Notes: generated by a model from the letters alone, not told the origin. Positions 7,484 to 17,036 are shown, counted from the stretch's first letter. The stretch is 60,409 nucleotides of DNA from an uncultured Clostridia bacterium (GCA_947170465.1 CAMVTS010000008.1:1-60409), one strand, 5' to 3'. Translations and numbers: made by a program.

Positions 7484-9595
7484 TTAATCGTCACTGCTTT
7501 CCGCGGCAACACGGCGGATTTCGTCTTCCGCGTTCAGGAAAGACTGCACAACCTGCGGGTCAAAATGCGTTCCGGATTCCTCGCGGATAATGTCAATCGC
7601 CTTGTCAACCGGAAATGGTTCTTTATAGCTGCGGCGTGATACCAAGGCGTCGAACACATCGGCAACCGCCATGATTCGCGCCGAAAGGGGAATTTCCTCT
7701 CCGGCCAGCCCCATCGGATAGCCCTTGCCGTTCCATTTTTCATGGTGAAACGCTGCGAGATTCTTCGCTTCGCGCAGATAGCCGGAATCGCCGCCGACGG
7801 TTTTAATCGCCTTGTCGATAATTTCACCGCCTGCCGCTGCATGGCTCTGCATTTTGCGGAATTCCTCATCCGTCAGCTTGCCCGGCTTGTTGAGCAGCGC
7901 GTCCGGCACCTGTATTTTGCCAATGTCGTGCAGCGCCGCCGAATTTACGACGTCCTGCATGAATTCCTCGGTCAGCTGGTCGGCGTAAACGCCGTCGCGC
8001 TTCATCTGCCGCACGATGATGTGCACGTAGGCGGCAGTCTTGCGAACGTGGTCGCCGGTACAGCGGTCGCGGCTTTCGACTAAATCCGCCAGCACCAGAA
8101 TCAGTCCGTTTTGCAGGCGGTTAATCTGCTCGCCTTTTTCCTCTACCTCCCCGATAAAGTGCACCGTTGATTCGGTTTGCTCCACCATCGCGTCATAGAG
8201 GTTCTCAATTTCGTCGCCGGTGTTCATTTGCAGTGCGCGTACACGCTCAATGGATTCCGTGCGCGCCTCGGGTGTGTCATAGCTGAGCGAACCGGCAACC
8301 TCGGTAATGCGGTTAATCGGTTCGGCAATATAGTGGTCTGCCATCCACATGGAAAAGATGAGAATCAGGGACAAAAAGCCCAGAAACATCGAGATAATGC
8401 GCGTCAAAAAGGAAAGCTCACTTGACGCGAGACGGTCCATGGAAAGGTCGACGGCGGCATAGCAAATATTTCCCTGTTCGTCGTTGACCGGCTCGTACAC
8501 TGTGAGCAGCCAGCCGTATTCATCGGTAGTGATGACGGGCTCGACTTCTTCTCCGGCGGTAAAGGCTTTGATGTTCTTCTGCATCACGCTGTCAAGCGGT
8601 AGGACGTCGCCGGGCTTGTCACCCTTCAGGTTCTCGGTGTCCATATCGAGGACGACGCGCGCACCCTCCGGACGAATCTGATAGGCGTAGATAAAAGCGA
8701 TTTCACCGGAGCTGTCGTTGATGCTCTGCAGCATTTGCTGCATATCCGCGTACTCCGCTGAACGCTCCCCATCGGCGATAAATTTCTCAACCCTGGCGCG
8801 GTCGAGCTGCTCCGCAATCAGCCGGGAAACCTCCCTGCCCTGAATGATGTACTCGTCCACCGTGGAGCTGTGGTACTGCACGATACAGACAAGCACCGCT
8901 GAAACCGCGACAAGGGTGGTGGATATACCGACTGTCAACAGCACCTTGACGCGCAGTGAAAAGCCCCTGCGTCGTTTCTGCGGACGGCGGAATGCCACGT
9001 TCTGCTTAAAGACATCGAAATGAGTCAGAAAGCGTCTGGGAATCAACCGCCACAAGAGCAGAGATATCGCGGTCGTAATCGCCTTGTCCGCCAAATCGAA
9101 CAGGAAATTAACAATCAGCGACGACGGAAGCAACGGCATTCCGGTGAACCGGGTGAGTCCCTCTGTCCACGCCGCGACGATTCCCTCGCCGGGCGTCATG
9201 CCGTTGAGGAACCAAGTCAGCGCACCGCCCAGCACGCCGCCGAATACTGCAAAGACGGTTATTGCCAGCAGCACATGAGGCAGCCGGTAAAGATAGCCCT
9301 TGCGGTCAAAAAACGCCGCCGCCCAGGCTATCAGCACACTGATAAAGCAGTAATAGAAGGTCGCGGTATCGCTGATACCCATGATGATATTGTAGAAAAA
9401 GCCTACCGCGATACAAGGCAGATAGCCGCCTACCGCAGCGGTCAGTATGGTGCCGGTATTGTCCAGATAGAACGGCAGTCCTAACAGTCCGTTCAACTTT
9501 GTACCGAGAATATTTAGCAGAATACCGGCAGCTACCAGACCGACAAACATCAGTATTGTCTTTCGTTTGCCCGTATGCTGCCGTGTTGAAAGCAT
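7484..9595 (-). CDS. membrane HD-GYP domain protein (probable cyclic-di-GMP phosphodiesterase)
   Basis: The 703-residue product has an N-terminal multi-span membrane sensor (about five to six segments, residues 15-195), a membrane segment near 220-245, an extracytoplasmic ligand-binding region (~250-395), another membrane segment leading into a HAMP-like linker (AEPINRITEVAG), and a C-terminal HD-GYP domain. The HD-GYP domain shows ALHDIGKIQVP, HHEKWNGKGYP and ADVFDAL, the metal-binding and GYP signatures of enzymes that hydrolyse cyclic di-GMP. The ATG at 9595 is preferred over GTG at 9607 because the GGTGG ribosome site overlaps the latter. The dockerin-only gene follows 11 bases later. Confidence 0.88.
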   Translation of the reverse strand: MLSTRQHTGKRKTILMFVGLVAAGILLNILGTKLNGLLGLPFYLDNTGTILTAAVGGYLPCIAVGFFYNIIMGISDTATFYYCFISVLIAWAAAFFDRKGYLYRLPHVLLAITVFAVFGGVLGGALTWFLNGMTPGEGIVAAWTEGLTRFTGMPLLPSSLIVNFLFDLADKAITTAISLLLWRLIPRRFLTHFDVFKQNVAFRRPQKRRRGFSLRVKVLLTVGISTTLVAVSAVLVCIVQYHSSTVDEYIIQGREVSRLIAEQLDRARVEKFIADGERSAEYADMQQMLQSINDSSGEIAFIYAYQIRPEGARVVLDMDTENLKGDKPGDVLPLDSVMQKNIKAFTAGEEVEPVITTDEYGWLLTVYEPVNDEQGNICYAAVDLSMDRLASSELSFLTRIISMFLGFLSLILIFSMWMADHYIAEPINRITEVAGSLSYDTPEARTESIERVRALQMNTGDEIENLYDAMVEQTESTVHFIGEVEEKGEQINRLQNGLILVLADLVESRDRCTGDHVRKTAAYVHIIVRQMKRDGVYADQLTEEFMQDVVNSAALHDIGKIQVPDALLNKPGKLTDEEFRKMQSHAAAGGEIIDKAIKTVGGDSGYLREAKNLAAFHHEKWNGKGYPMGLAGEEIPLSARIMAVADVFDALVSRRSYKEPFPVDKAIDIIREESGTHFDPQVVQSFLNAEDEIRRVAAESSDD

Positions 9596-9642
9596 GTCAA
9601 CCACCACCTGTACAAATTAGCAAGAAGGTTTTATTCGTTCCG

Positions 9643-10278
9643 TTAATTAAATTCGTATTCCTTGTCGCCGCAGTATTTCTGAATGACGCGGCTGAGGGAT
9701 TGCCAGATTTCGTTGGACTCGCGTTTGGCGTTGTTGACAATGGTTGTCGCTTCCGCGTTCGCGTTTTTAAGAATCGTATCCGCCTTCTGCTGAGATTCCA
9801 GCTCGTAGCGGCTGTATTCACGGCACATTTCGTCGTGCATTGCCTCGATTTTGGCGAGGTACTCGTCGGCTGCCTTCTGCGCCGCCGTCATTACGCCGCT
9901 GACCTGAACGGACATCTCGGCGATAGAACCGGGATTGGTCGGCTCCGCAGGCTCCTGCGGCTGTGCCTTCAGCGCTGCCAGCTCGGCGGCAAGCGCTTCA
10001 TTCTGATCCGCTATCACGCCAACCTTCTCAAATTCCGCATTCATCTCGGCAAGCTGCCGGCGAAGCTGCTCGTTTTCTGCCCGCAGCGCGTCAAGCTCTG
10101 CCGGATTGCCTGACTGCGACCGGGCGGACGTCAGTGCCGCCGTTGCCTCAGAGAGCTTCTTCTGCAAAAAATCATTCTCCGACTTCTGCGACTGGATAAT
10201 ATCTATAAGCTGGTCCTTGCCCAGTCCTCTGTAACTGCTTGTACCTTCCTCAGTTGTGTTGCCTTTAAAAAGTCCCAT
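9643..10278 (-). CDS. DivIVA-like coiled-coil protein
   Basis: The 211-residue soluble product begins MGLFKGNTTEEG and is mostly coiled coil: heptads at about residues 25-95, an Ala/Pro-rich break (QPQEPAEPTNPG), then a second helix with ATTIVNNAKRESNEI, the pattern seen at the C-terminus of DivIVA/GpsB-type scaffolds. A role in cell-pole or septum organisation is an inference. The ATG at 10278 is chosen because AGGAG lies about 11 bases upstream, whereas the upstream GTG overlaps the ribosome site. It is transcribed ahead of the HD-GYP gene with a 47-base gap. Confidence 0.7.
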   Translation of the reverse strand: MGLFKGNTTEEGTSSYRGLGKDQLIDIIQSQKSENDFLQKKLSEATAALTSARSQSGNPAELDALRAENEQLRRQLAEMNAEFEKVGVIADQNEALAAELAALKAQPQEPAEPTNPGSIAEMSVQVSGVMTAAQKAADEYLAKIEAMHDEMCREYSRYELESQQKADTILKNANAEATTIVNNAKRESNEIWQSLSRVIQKYCGDKEYEFN

Positions 10279-10310
10279 GATATTAAGCACTCCTTTTATG
10301 ATATAGTTTG

Positions 10311-10339
10311 ATTATACCATAAAATCAGAGAAATGACAG
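10311..10339 (-). promoter_or_regulatory. promoter of the coiled-coil gene
   Basis: Minus strand CTGTCA (10334-10339), 17 bases, TATAAT (10311-10316). Confidence 0.6.
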
Positions 10340-10449
10340 CACTATTTGAAAGGATTTTAAATTTTTTTTCGAATTGTCATTATCATTCAAAGATTTTCAA
10401 AGTTAAGCATCAAAACACCGCAATTTCCAAAAAAATCTTTCAATTTCAC

Positions 10450-10478
10450 TTGTATCTTGGCGTGAATTATGGTAAAAT
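10450..10478 (+). promoter_or_regulatory. promoter of the flavodiiron gene
   Basis: TTGTAT (10450-10455), 17 bases, TAAAAT (10473-10478). The AT-rich DNA upstream (10340-10449) contains no gene. It holds a TGATAAT half-site on the minus strand near 10377-10386 that resembles half of a Fur/PerR box, but the second half does not match. Confidence 0.6.
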
Positions 10479-10515
10479 TGATATGAAAATAATTCTACGA
10501 AAGAGAGGAAATACC

Positions 10516-12306
10516 ATGAAAATTACCAGCGACATCCGCTATGTCGGCGTGAACGACCACCAGGTTGACCTGTTTGAAGGTCAGTACGTCGTTCCCAACG
10601 GCATGGCATACAATTCCTATGTGATTATGGACAAGAAGATTGCCGTCATGGACACCGTTGACCGCAACTTCAAGCATGAGTGGCTCAACAACCTTGAGGA
10701 CGCGCTTGAGGGCAGAAAGCCCGACTATCTCGTTGTCCAGCACATGGAGCCTGACCACAGCGCCAATATTCTTAACTTCATGACCAACTATCCCGACGCG
10801 ACCATCGTTTCTTCCGCCAAGGCGTTCACCATGATGGGCAACTTCTTCGGCACCCAGTTTGAGGACAGAAGAATTGTTGTCGGCGAAGGCGACACTTTGG
10901 AGCTCGGCTCCCACACCCTCACCTTTGTCGCTGCGCCCATGGTGCACTGGCCGGAGGTTATCGTGACCTATGACAGCAAGGACAAGGTGCTCTTTTCCGC
11001 TGACGGCTTCGGCAAGTTCGGCGCGCTTGACGTGGAAGAGGACTGGGCTTGCGAGGCAAGACGTTACTACATCGGTATCGTCGGCAAGTACGGCGCTCAG
11101 GTGCAGAACCTGCTGAAAAAAGCCGCCAAGCTCGATATTGAGATTATCTGTCCGCTGCACGGTCCTATCCTTACCGAAAACCTCGGCTATTACCTTGACC
11201 TCTACAACACCTGGTCAAGCTACGGCGTGGAGAGCGACGGCATTATGATAGCCTATACCTCCGTTTACGGCAACACCAAAAAAGCCGTGGAGCTGCTGGC
11301 TGAAAAGCTCAGAGCCAAGGGCTGCCCGAAGGTTGTCGTCAGCGACCTCGCCCGTGAGGATATGGCGGAGTGTGTAGAGGACGCGTTCCGCTACGGCAGA
11401 ATCGTACTGGCTACCACCACCTATAACGCCGATATCTTCCCCTTCATGCGTGAGTTTATCGAGCACCTGACCGAGCGCAACTTCCAGAACCGCACCATTG
11501 GCTTTATTGAGAACGGTTCCTGGGCGCCGCTGGCTGCCAAGACCATGAAGAAGATGCTCGAAGGCTGCAAGAACACTACCTTTACCGACACCACCGTCCG
11601 CATTATGTCCGCGCTGAACGATGAGAGCCGTGAGCAGATTGAAAAGCTCGCCGACGAGCTCTGCCAGGATTACCTCGCGCAGCACGACGAGACAGCCAAC
11701 AAGAACGATATGAAGGCGCTCTTCAAGATTGGCTACGGTCTGTATGTCGTCACCTCCAACGACGGCAAGAAGGACAACGGCTTGATTGTCAACACCGTTT
11801 CTCAGGTGACGGATTCTCCGAACCGCGTCGCCGTCTGCATCAACAAGCAGAACTATTCCCATCACGTCATCAAGCAGACCGGCATCATGAACGTCAACTG
11901 CCTGTCCGTGGAAGCGCCCTTCAAGGTATTCCAGGACTTTGGCTTCCAGAGCGGCAGAAATGTTGACAAGTTCCAGGATTGGGAGCCGCTGCACTCCGAT
12001 AACGGTCTAGTGTTCCTGCCCAAGTACATCAACGCCTTTATGTCATTGAAGGTCGAGGATTACATTGACCTCGATTCGCACGGTCTGTTCATCTGCAGCG
12101 TGACCGAAGCGCGCGTGACCTCCGACAAGGAGACCATGACCTACACCTACTATCAGAACAACGTCAAGCCCAAGCCTGAAACCGAAGGTAAGAAGGGCTG
12201 GGTCTGCAAGGTCTGCGGCTATATCTATGAAGGTGACGAGCTGCCGGAGGACTTCATCTGTCCGCTCTGCAAGCACGGCGTTGCCGATTTTGAACCCATC
12301 GAATAA
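10516..12306 (+). CDS. fprA: flavodiiron protein fused to flavin reductase and rubredoxin
   Basis: The 596-residue protein carries, in order, a metallo-beta-lactamase-like diiron domain (residues 1-~245, with HMEPDHSAN providing the HxExD ligands), a flavodoxin-like FMN domain (~250-395, SVYGNTKKA), a flavin-reductase-type FMN domain (~400-545) and a C-terminal rubredoxin (VCKVCGYIYEG and ICPLCKHG, two CxxC pairs). Flavodiiron proteins reduce O2 to water or NO to N2O in the cytoplasm of anaerobes. In Moorella the flavin reductase-rubredoxin part (Hrb) is a separate neighbour of FprA; here one polypeptide contains the whole electron path. GAGAGGAAATACC precedes the chosen ATG. Confidence 0.93.
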   Translation: MKITSDIRYVGVNDHQVDLFEGQYVVPNGMAYNSYVIMDKKIAVMDTVDRNFKHEWLNNLEDALEGRKPDYLVVQHMEPDHSANILNFMTNYPDATIVSSAKAFTMMGNFFGTQFEDRRIVVGEGDTLELGSHTLTFVAAPMVHWPEVIVTYDSKDKVLFSADGFGKFGALDVEEDWACEARRYYIGIVGKYGAQVQNLLKKAAKLDIEIICPLHGPILTENLGYYLDLYNTWSSYGVESDGIMIAYTSVYGNTKKAVELLAEKLRAKGCPKVVVSDLAREDMAECVEDAFRYGRIVLATTTYNADIFPFMREFIEHLTERNFQNRTIGFIENGSWAPLAAKTMKKMLEGCKNTTFTDTTVRIMSALNDESREQIEKLADELCQDYLAQHDETANKNDMKALFKIGYGLYVVTSNDGKKDNGLIVNTVSQVTDSPNRVAVCINKQNYSHHVIKQTGIMNVNCLSVEAPFKVFQDFGFQSGRNVDKFQDWEPLHSDNGLVFLPKYINAFMSLKVEDYIDLDSHGLFICSVTEARVTSDKETMTYTYYQNNVKPKPETEGKKGWVCKVCGYIYEGDELPEDFICPLCKHGVADFEPIE

Positions 12307-12320
12307 ACCAATCAACTCCG

Positions 12321-12339
12321 GGGCGAGCAAGGCTCGCCC
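12321..12339 (+). terminator. intergenic hairpin after the flavodiiron gene
   Basis: GGGCGAGC / GCTCGCCC with a 3-base loop. There is no T-run, so it is more likely an RNA stability or attenuation hairpin than a full terminator before coaB. Confidence 0.4.
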
Positions 12340-12360
12340 TGTCATCTTATGGAGAAGGAA

Positions 12361-13083
12361 ATGAATGTATTAGTGACCGCCGGCGGCACCTGCGAGCCGA
12401 TTGACGACGCGAGGTGTATCTCCAATACAGGCACCGGCAGGCTGGGCAGTCTGATTGCCGACGCGCTTGCCGAAAAACCTGAAATTGACAGCATCTTTTA
12501 TATCTGCGCCACGAGCGCCTGCCGTCCGGCGACGGACAAGGCGACAGTGATTCCGATTTTCAGCGTGGGGGATTTGGAAAAGGCTGTCCGCGATTTGCTC
12601 CGGAACGAGCGTATTGACGCGGTGGTGCACAGCATGGCGGTCAGTGATTACCGCGTGCGTTCCGTCTCGACCGTGGAACAGCTGCAGAACGCCCTGACAA
12701 CGACCAACGACATCTATCAGGCGCTCGACAGGACGGATATCCGCTCCGGCGGCAAGCTGTCCTCGCAGATGGGCTCTCCCCTGCTCTTGCTCGAACAGAC
12801 GCCGAAGATTTTGCCGCTGTTCCGGCAATTGGCGCCGGAAACGTTCTTAATCGGCTTCAAGCTGCTCAGCGGCGTGACAAGGGAGCGGCTTTTTGAGGTC
12901 GCCAAGGCGCTGCTGGTCAAGAACGGCTGCAATCTGGTGCTCGCCAACGACATCACGCAGATTTCGGGCGACGCGCACAAGGCGTATCTGCTCAACGGCG
13001 ACTTGGAATTTGAGGAATTTGACACCAAACAGGAAATCGCGCAGGGGATTGCCGCGCGGATTGTCAGGGAGGTAAAGGCATGA
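12361..13083 (+). CDS. coaB: phosphopantothenate--cysteine ligase (stand-alone CoaB)
   Basis: The 240-residue enzyme joins cysteine to 4'-phosphopantothenate in coenzyme A synthesis. Typical elements are VLVTAGGTCEPIDDAR with the SNTGTG nucleotide-binding region near the N-terminus, HSMAVSDYR in the middle, GFKLLSG and LANDI near the end. The ATG at 12361 is chosen because GGAGAAGGA lies directly upstream; an ATG at 12349 precedes that ribosome site. It overlaps coaC by 4 bases (ATGA). In most bacteria the two activities are fused as CoaBC in the order C-B; here they are separate genes in the order B-C, as in streptococci and enterococci. Confidence 0.92.
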   Translation: MNVLVTAGGTCEPIDDARCISNTGTGRLGSLIADALAEKPEIDSIFYICATSACRPATDKATVIPIFSVGDLEKAVRDLLRNERIDAVVHSMAVSDYRVRSVSTVEQLQNALTTTNDIYQALDRTDIRSGGKLSSQMGSPLLLLEQTPKILPLFRQLAPETFLIGFKLLSGVTRERLFEVAKALLVKNGCNLVLANDITQISGDAHKAYLLNGDLEFEEFDTKQEIAQGIAARIVREVKA

Positions 13084-13637
13084 AAACAATTTTACTCGGC
13101 GTGACCGGCAGCATTTCGGCGTATAAGGCGGCGGATATCGCCAATCAGCTCACCAAGGACGGCTATAACGTCAAGGTGATACTCACTAAGGGCGGCGCAC
13201 AGTTCATCACAGCACTGACCTTGCAGACGCTCACCAAAAACAAGGTTTACACTGACATGTTTGAGCCAGACGAACCGGAAAGCGTGGCGCATATCGCGCT
13301 GGCTGAGGAAGCGGATTTAGTACTGGTAGCGCCGGCAAGCGCTGATATTCTGGCGAAAATGGCGAACGGCATCGCCGACGACATGCTCTCCTCTACCCTG
13401 CTCGCCAGCACCGGCAAGCCGATTCTGCTGGCGCCCGCAATGAACACGCACATGTACGAAAATCCGGCGACGCGGCGCAACCTGACCATTCTGCAAAGCG
13501 ACGGCTGCCGGATTATTGAACCCAGAGAAGCCAGACTCGCCTGCGGCACGGTTGGCAAAGGTGCGCTGGCGACGGTTGATGCCATTGTTTCCGCTGTTGA
13601 AAACGCGCTTGCAGTAATGGCTGAAAGGGGATTATGA
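13080..13637 (+). CDS. coaC: phosphopantothenoylcysteine decarboxylase (stand-alone CoaC)
   Basis: The 185-residue flavoprotein decarboxylates phosphopantothenoylcysteine to 4'-phosphopantetheine. It shows GVTGSISAYKAADI for FMN binding, the active-site His in VAHIALA, APAMNTHMYENPAT (the PAMNxxM substrate clamp) and the catalytic Cys region ACGTVGKG. The length fits a single-domain CoaC. It overlaps coaB at its start and the patatin-like gene at its end by 4 bases each, so the three genes are translationally coupled. Confidence 0.92.
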   Translation: MKTILLGVTGSISAYKAADIANQLTKDGYNVKVILTKGGAQFITALTLQTLTKNKVYTDMFEPDEPESVAHIALAEEADLVLVAPASADILAKMANGIADDMLSSTLLASTGKPILLAPAMNTHMYENPATRRNLTILQSDGCRIIEPREARLACGTVGKGALATVDAIVSAVENALAVMAERGL

Positions 13638-14488
13638 TGAAAAAAGGTCTTGTGCTCGAGGGCGGCGCCATGCGCGGTATGTTCACCGCAGGCGTGATGG
13701 ACGTATTGATGGAAAACGGCGTGGAATTTGACAGTATTGTCGGCGTATCCGCCGGCGCCGCGTTCGGTGTAAATTACAAATCCGGTCAGATTGGCAGGGT
13801 ACTGCGCTACAACAAGCGCTTTTGCAACGACAAGCGGTATTGCAGTACCGCTTCGCTGATAAAAACCGGCAATCTTTTTAACGCGAAATTCTGTTATCAT
13901 ACCGTGCCCAATGAGCTGGATGTGTTTGACAGAGAGGCGTACAACAACTCGCCGGTGGAGTTCTGGCTGGTCTGTACCGAGATGGAGAGCGGTACGCCGT
14001 ATTACCACCGCTGCGACAAGGCGGACGACCGCTGTTTTGAGTGGATTCGCGCTTCGGCTTCGATGCCGCTGGTTTCCAAGCCGGTCAGGATTGACGGCAG
14101 CGATTACCTCGACGGCGGCATGTCGGACTCGATTCCGCTGAAATTCATGATGAAAAAAGGCTGCGAGAGAAACGTGGTCGTCCTCACACAGCCAAGAAAT
14201 TATACGAAAGAAAAAGCGTCCATGCTGCCGCTGATGAAGCTCTCGCTGCGGCGCTATCCCAACACCTACAAGGCGATTGCGAACCGGCATGTCGATTACA
14301 ACCGCAGCCGCGACTTTGTGTTTCAGCAGGAACAGCGCGGCAACGCCTTTGTGATTTGTCCGGCGGAAAAGCTGCCTATCGGCAGGGTTGAGCACGACCC
14401 GGAGAATCTGCAGCGCGTCTACGACCTCGGCAGGCAGGAAGCGGAGCGTCAACTGGAAGCGTTAAAGACCTTCCTGAACAAAGGCTGA
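13634..14488 (+). CDS. patatin-like phospholipase (YqhO/RssA type)
   Basis: The 284-residue protein has the patatin signatures: oxyanion glycines LEGGAMRGMFTAG, the nucleophile GVSAG (Ser about residue 40) and DGG (about residue 161) carrying the dyad Asp. Such cytoplasmic lipases hydrolyse acyl esters of phospholipids. It overlaps coaC by 4 bases. Its last 27 bases overlap the end of the convergent alpha/beta hydrolase gene, so no terminator lies between them. Either of the two ATGs (13634, 13637) could be used. Confidence 0.88.
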   Translation: MMKKGLVLEGGAMRGMFTAGVMDVLMENGVEFDSIVGVSAGAAFGVNYKSGQIGRVLRYNKRFCNDKRYCSTASLIKTGNLFNAKFCYHTVPNELDVFDREAYNNSPVEFWLVCTEMESGTPYYHRCDKADDRCFEWIRASASMPLVSKPVRIDGSDYLDGGMSDSIPLKFMMKKGCERNVVVLTQPRNYTKEKASMLPLMKLSLRRYPNTYKAIANRHVDYNRSRDFVFQQEQRGNAFVICPAEKLPIGRVEHDPENLQRVYDLGRQEAERQLEALKTFLNKG

Positions 14489-15364
14489 AATATCGGCAAT
14501 CACTTCGTCACGGCACGCGTCGTTGAGAATCTCGTGACGGTAGCCCTGATAGAGCTTCATGCGGACGTTCTTTCCGGCTGCCTTCAAGCCCTGATAAACC
14601 TTTTCGACGCCCTTTCCGTTATCGCCTACCGGGTCGTCGCTGCCGGAGACAAGCAGAATCGGCAGATTCATGTTTGCGCGCGTAAACCAGCTTCTGCGGT
14701 TGCACAGGCGCAGCATATTGACCAAATCCTCATCGGCGCTGAGCGTGAACCGGAAACCGCACAGCGGATCGTTGCGGAATCCGTCGCGGGTTTCCTGCAG
14801 GGTGCTCAGCCATGCGTAGGGGTCGTTCTCGTTGAAGCGCTGGTTGTATTTGCCGAACATCAGCTTTTCAATCAAGTCGGAATAGCCTCTCTCGCCGTTG
14901 CGTCGCTTCTCAATGCGCAGCACCAGCATTCCCGGCGCAGCTGCCGGATTCGGACCGCCGGTGCCCATGATAATCAGCTTGTCCCACAGCTCGTCGGTAA
15001 CGGTGTTGCGGACAATGAAGGAGCCCATGCTGTGACCCATCAGCACCGCCGGCAAGCCGGGATATGCCTTCTTCATCTCGGCGGTGAAACGGCGCACGTC
15101 CGCCAGCAGGTACTTGTAGCCGCCGATATAGCCCAGCTCGCTCTCGTCATTGACGGTGTGTCCGTGACCGAGATTGTCAAAGCCGTAGCTGACCCAGCCC
15201 TTCTCGCACATGGCGCGCATGATGCCGTCAAAACGTCCGATATGCTCGACCATGCCGTGCACAACATGGAACAGTCCGCAGGGCTCACCCTCCGGCTCAT
15301 AGATTTTGCAGTAAAGCTGATGCTTTCCGTCTGAGGACGGGAAGCGTTTTTCTTTTATATTCAT
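14462..15364 (-). CDS. alpha/beta hydrolase, monoacylglycerol-lipase-like
   Basis: The 300-residue cytoplasmic protein is a Hydrolase_4 (serine aminopeptidase S33) fold: HGMVEHIGR (oxyanion), FDNLGHGHT, the nucleophile GHSMGS, an acid Asp in GSDDPVGDN and the catalytic His in GYRHEIL near the C-terminus. This pattern is that of monoacylglycerol lipases and lysophospholipases. Its ATG overlaps the glycerol kinase stop (15361-15364). Release of glycerol by this enzyme and phosphorylation by GlpK would form one short lipid-salvage route; that link is inference. Confidence 0.87.
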   Translation of the reverse strand: MNIKEKRFPSSDGKHQLYCKIYEPEGEPCGLFHVVHGMVEHIGRFDGIMRAMCEKGWVSYGFDNLGHGHTVNDESELGYIGGYKYLLADVRRFTAEMKKAYPGLPAVLMGHSMGSFIVRNTVTDELWDKLIIMGTGGPNPAAAPGMLVLRIEKRRNGERGYSDLIEKLMFGKYNQRFNENDPYAWLSTLQETRDGFRNDPLCGFRFTLSADEDLVNMLRLCNRRSWFTRANMNLPILLVSGSDDPVGDNGKGVEKVYQGLKAAGKNVRMKLYQGYRHEILNDACRDEVIADISAFVQEGL

Positions 15365-16854
15365 GATAACCTCTCCCTTCCGGTGCAGGCTCTGACGGCT
15401 TCGTGCCAGCCGTCGAGCAGTTTTTTGCGCTCTTTGCCGTCCATTGACGGACGGAAGGTCGCGTTGGTCGCTTCGTTCGCTCTCAGCGCCTCACGGTCAG
15501 TCCAGAAGCCGGTCGCCAGTCCGGCGAGAAATGCCGCTCCGGCGGCGGTAGCCTCCTTCTGGCTCGGTCGGATAACGGTCGTGCCGGATATGTCCGCCTG
15601 GAACTGCATGAGGAAATTGTTCGCGCTTGCGCCGCCGTCAGCGCGCAGGCTCGTAATCGCGCCGCCAAAGTCGGACTGCATTGCCTGTATCACGTCGTCG
15701 GACTGGTAGGCAATGCTCTCCAGCGCCGCGCGGATGATGTGCTCTCTGCCGGTGCCGCGCGTCAGTCCGGTGATGATGCCTCTTGCCCTCATATCCCAGT
15801 AGGGCGCTCCCAATCCGGCAAAGGCAGGCACAACGTACACGCCGCAGCTGCTTTTGACCTTCTGGGCAAAGTAGTCGGTGTCCTTCGCGTCGGAAATGAA
15901 GCGCAAACCGTCCCGGAGCCACTGCACAACCGCGCCGCCGACAAAAACGCTGCCCTCGAGCGCGTATTCGACCGGCTGGTTTTCAGCGGTCGCCGCCATC
16001 GTGGTGAGCATGCCGTGCGCACTGCGCACCGGCTCGGCGCCGGTATGCGCCAGCAGGAAACAGCCGGTGCCGTAGGTAATTTTCATGTCGCCCTTGGCAA
16101 AGCAGCCCTGTCCGAAGAGCGCCGCCTGCTGGTCGCCGGCGATTCCGCTGACCGGCACGGCGCTGCCCATGACGGAAACCTCACCGTAGATTTCGCTGCT
16201 GGAACGCACCTCTGGAAGCATATTCATGGGTATTTTGAACAGGTCGCAGAGAGCCTTGTCCCAGGTGAGCGTATGGATATTGTAGAGCATGGTACGGGAA
16301 GCATTGGTGCGGTCGGTGACGAAAATACTGCCGCCGCTGAGCTTCCAGAGCAGCCAGGTATCTACCGTGCCAAAGAGCAGTTCGCCGCGCTCCGCCTTGG
16401 CTCTTGCGCCGGGCACATTGTCGAGAATCCAGCGGATTTTGGTCGCGCTGAAATACGCGTCCAGCCGCAGTCCGGTCGCCTTGGCTATCATCTCGCCATA
16501 GCCCTCCTGGCTGAGCTGCTCGCACATGCCGGCTGTACGGCGGCACTGCCAGACGATTGCGTTATAAACCGGCTTGCCGGTGCTCTTTTCCCAGACTATC
16601 GCGGTTTCACGCTGGTTGGTCACGCCGATTCCGGCGATTTCGTCCGGCGATACGCCGCTCTTGGCGATACACTCCGTCAGAGACGAATACTGGCTGGCGT
16701 AAATGTCCATCGGGTTTTGCTCCACCCAGCCTGCCTGCGGAAATATCTGCGGAATTTCATGCTGCGCCACGCTGATGACCGCGCGGTCTTTGTCAAATAA
16801 GATGCTGCGCGCGCTGGTCGTTCCGGCGTCGAGCGCTAAGATATACTGCTTCAT
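15361..16854 (-). CDS. glpK: glycerol kinase
   Basis: The 497-residue FGGY-family kinase phosphorylates glycerol to sn-glycerol 3-phosphate. Seen are the N-terminal ATP site [16 protein letters not shown], the substrate region [21 protein letters not shown], the FGGY signature region [18 protein letters not shown] and a C-terminal [14 protein letters not shown]. The length is normal. The ATG at 16854 has GAGGTG about 6 bases upstream; the longer in-frame extension would include the promoter. No glpF or glpD lies nearby; the coupled downstream gene is a lipase-like hydrolase. Confidence 0.95.
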   Translation of the reverse strand: MKQYILALDAGTTSARSILFDKDRAVISVAQHEIPQIFPQAGWVEQNPMDIYASQYSSLTECIAKSGVSPDEIAGIGVTNQRETAIVWEKSTGKPVYNAIVWQCRRTAGMCEQLSQEGYGEMIAKATGLRLDAYFSATKIRWILDNVPGARAKAERGELLFGTVDTWLLWKLSGGSIFVTDRTNASRTMLYNIHTLTWDKALCDLFKIPMNMLPEVRSSSEIYGEVSVMGSAVPVSGIAGDQQAALFGQGCFAKGDMKITYGTGCFLLAHTGAEPVRSAHGMLTTMAATAENQPVEYALEGSVFVGGAVVQWLRDGLRFISDAKDTDYFAQKVKSSCGVYVVPAFAGLGAPYWDMRARGIITGLTRGTGREHIIRAALESIAYQSDDVIQAMQSDFGGAITSLRADGGASANNFLMQFQADISGTTVIRPSQKEATAAGAAFLAGLATGFWTDREALRANEATNATFRPSMDGKERKKLLDGWHEAVRACTGRERLS

Positions 16855-16884
16855 AGGTACACCTCGATTGTTTTTCTCCATTCT

Positions 16885-16913
16885 ATTGTAGCATATCTGC
16901 CAAAACTTTTCAA
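16885..16913 (-). promoter_or_regulatory. promoter of glpK and the hydrolase
   Basis: Minus strand TTGAAA (16908-16913), 17 bases, TACAAT (16885-16890). A second TTGACA ... TGATTA pair with a 17-base spacer lies further upstream and could be an alternative promoter. Confidence 0.7.
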
Positions 16914-17036
16914 TAATCATCTGAATAATTGGATTGTGTCAAAAAAATCGCTTGTTTCGGCTAGTCATTCACAATCAAAACATTATATAATGAAAATGCG
17001 ATAATACCCTTTATTCCATTTCGGAGGTGTATCTCT

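Noticed and set aside
10373..10390. Possible Fur/PerR box upstream of the flavodiiron gene
   Set aside because: One half matches TGATAAT but the other half matches only 3 of 7 positions, and the site is about 60 bases upstream of the -35.
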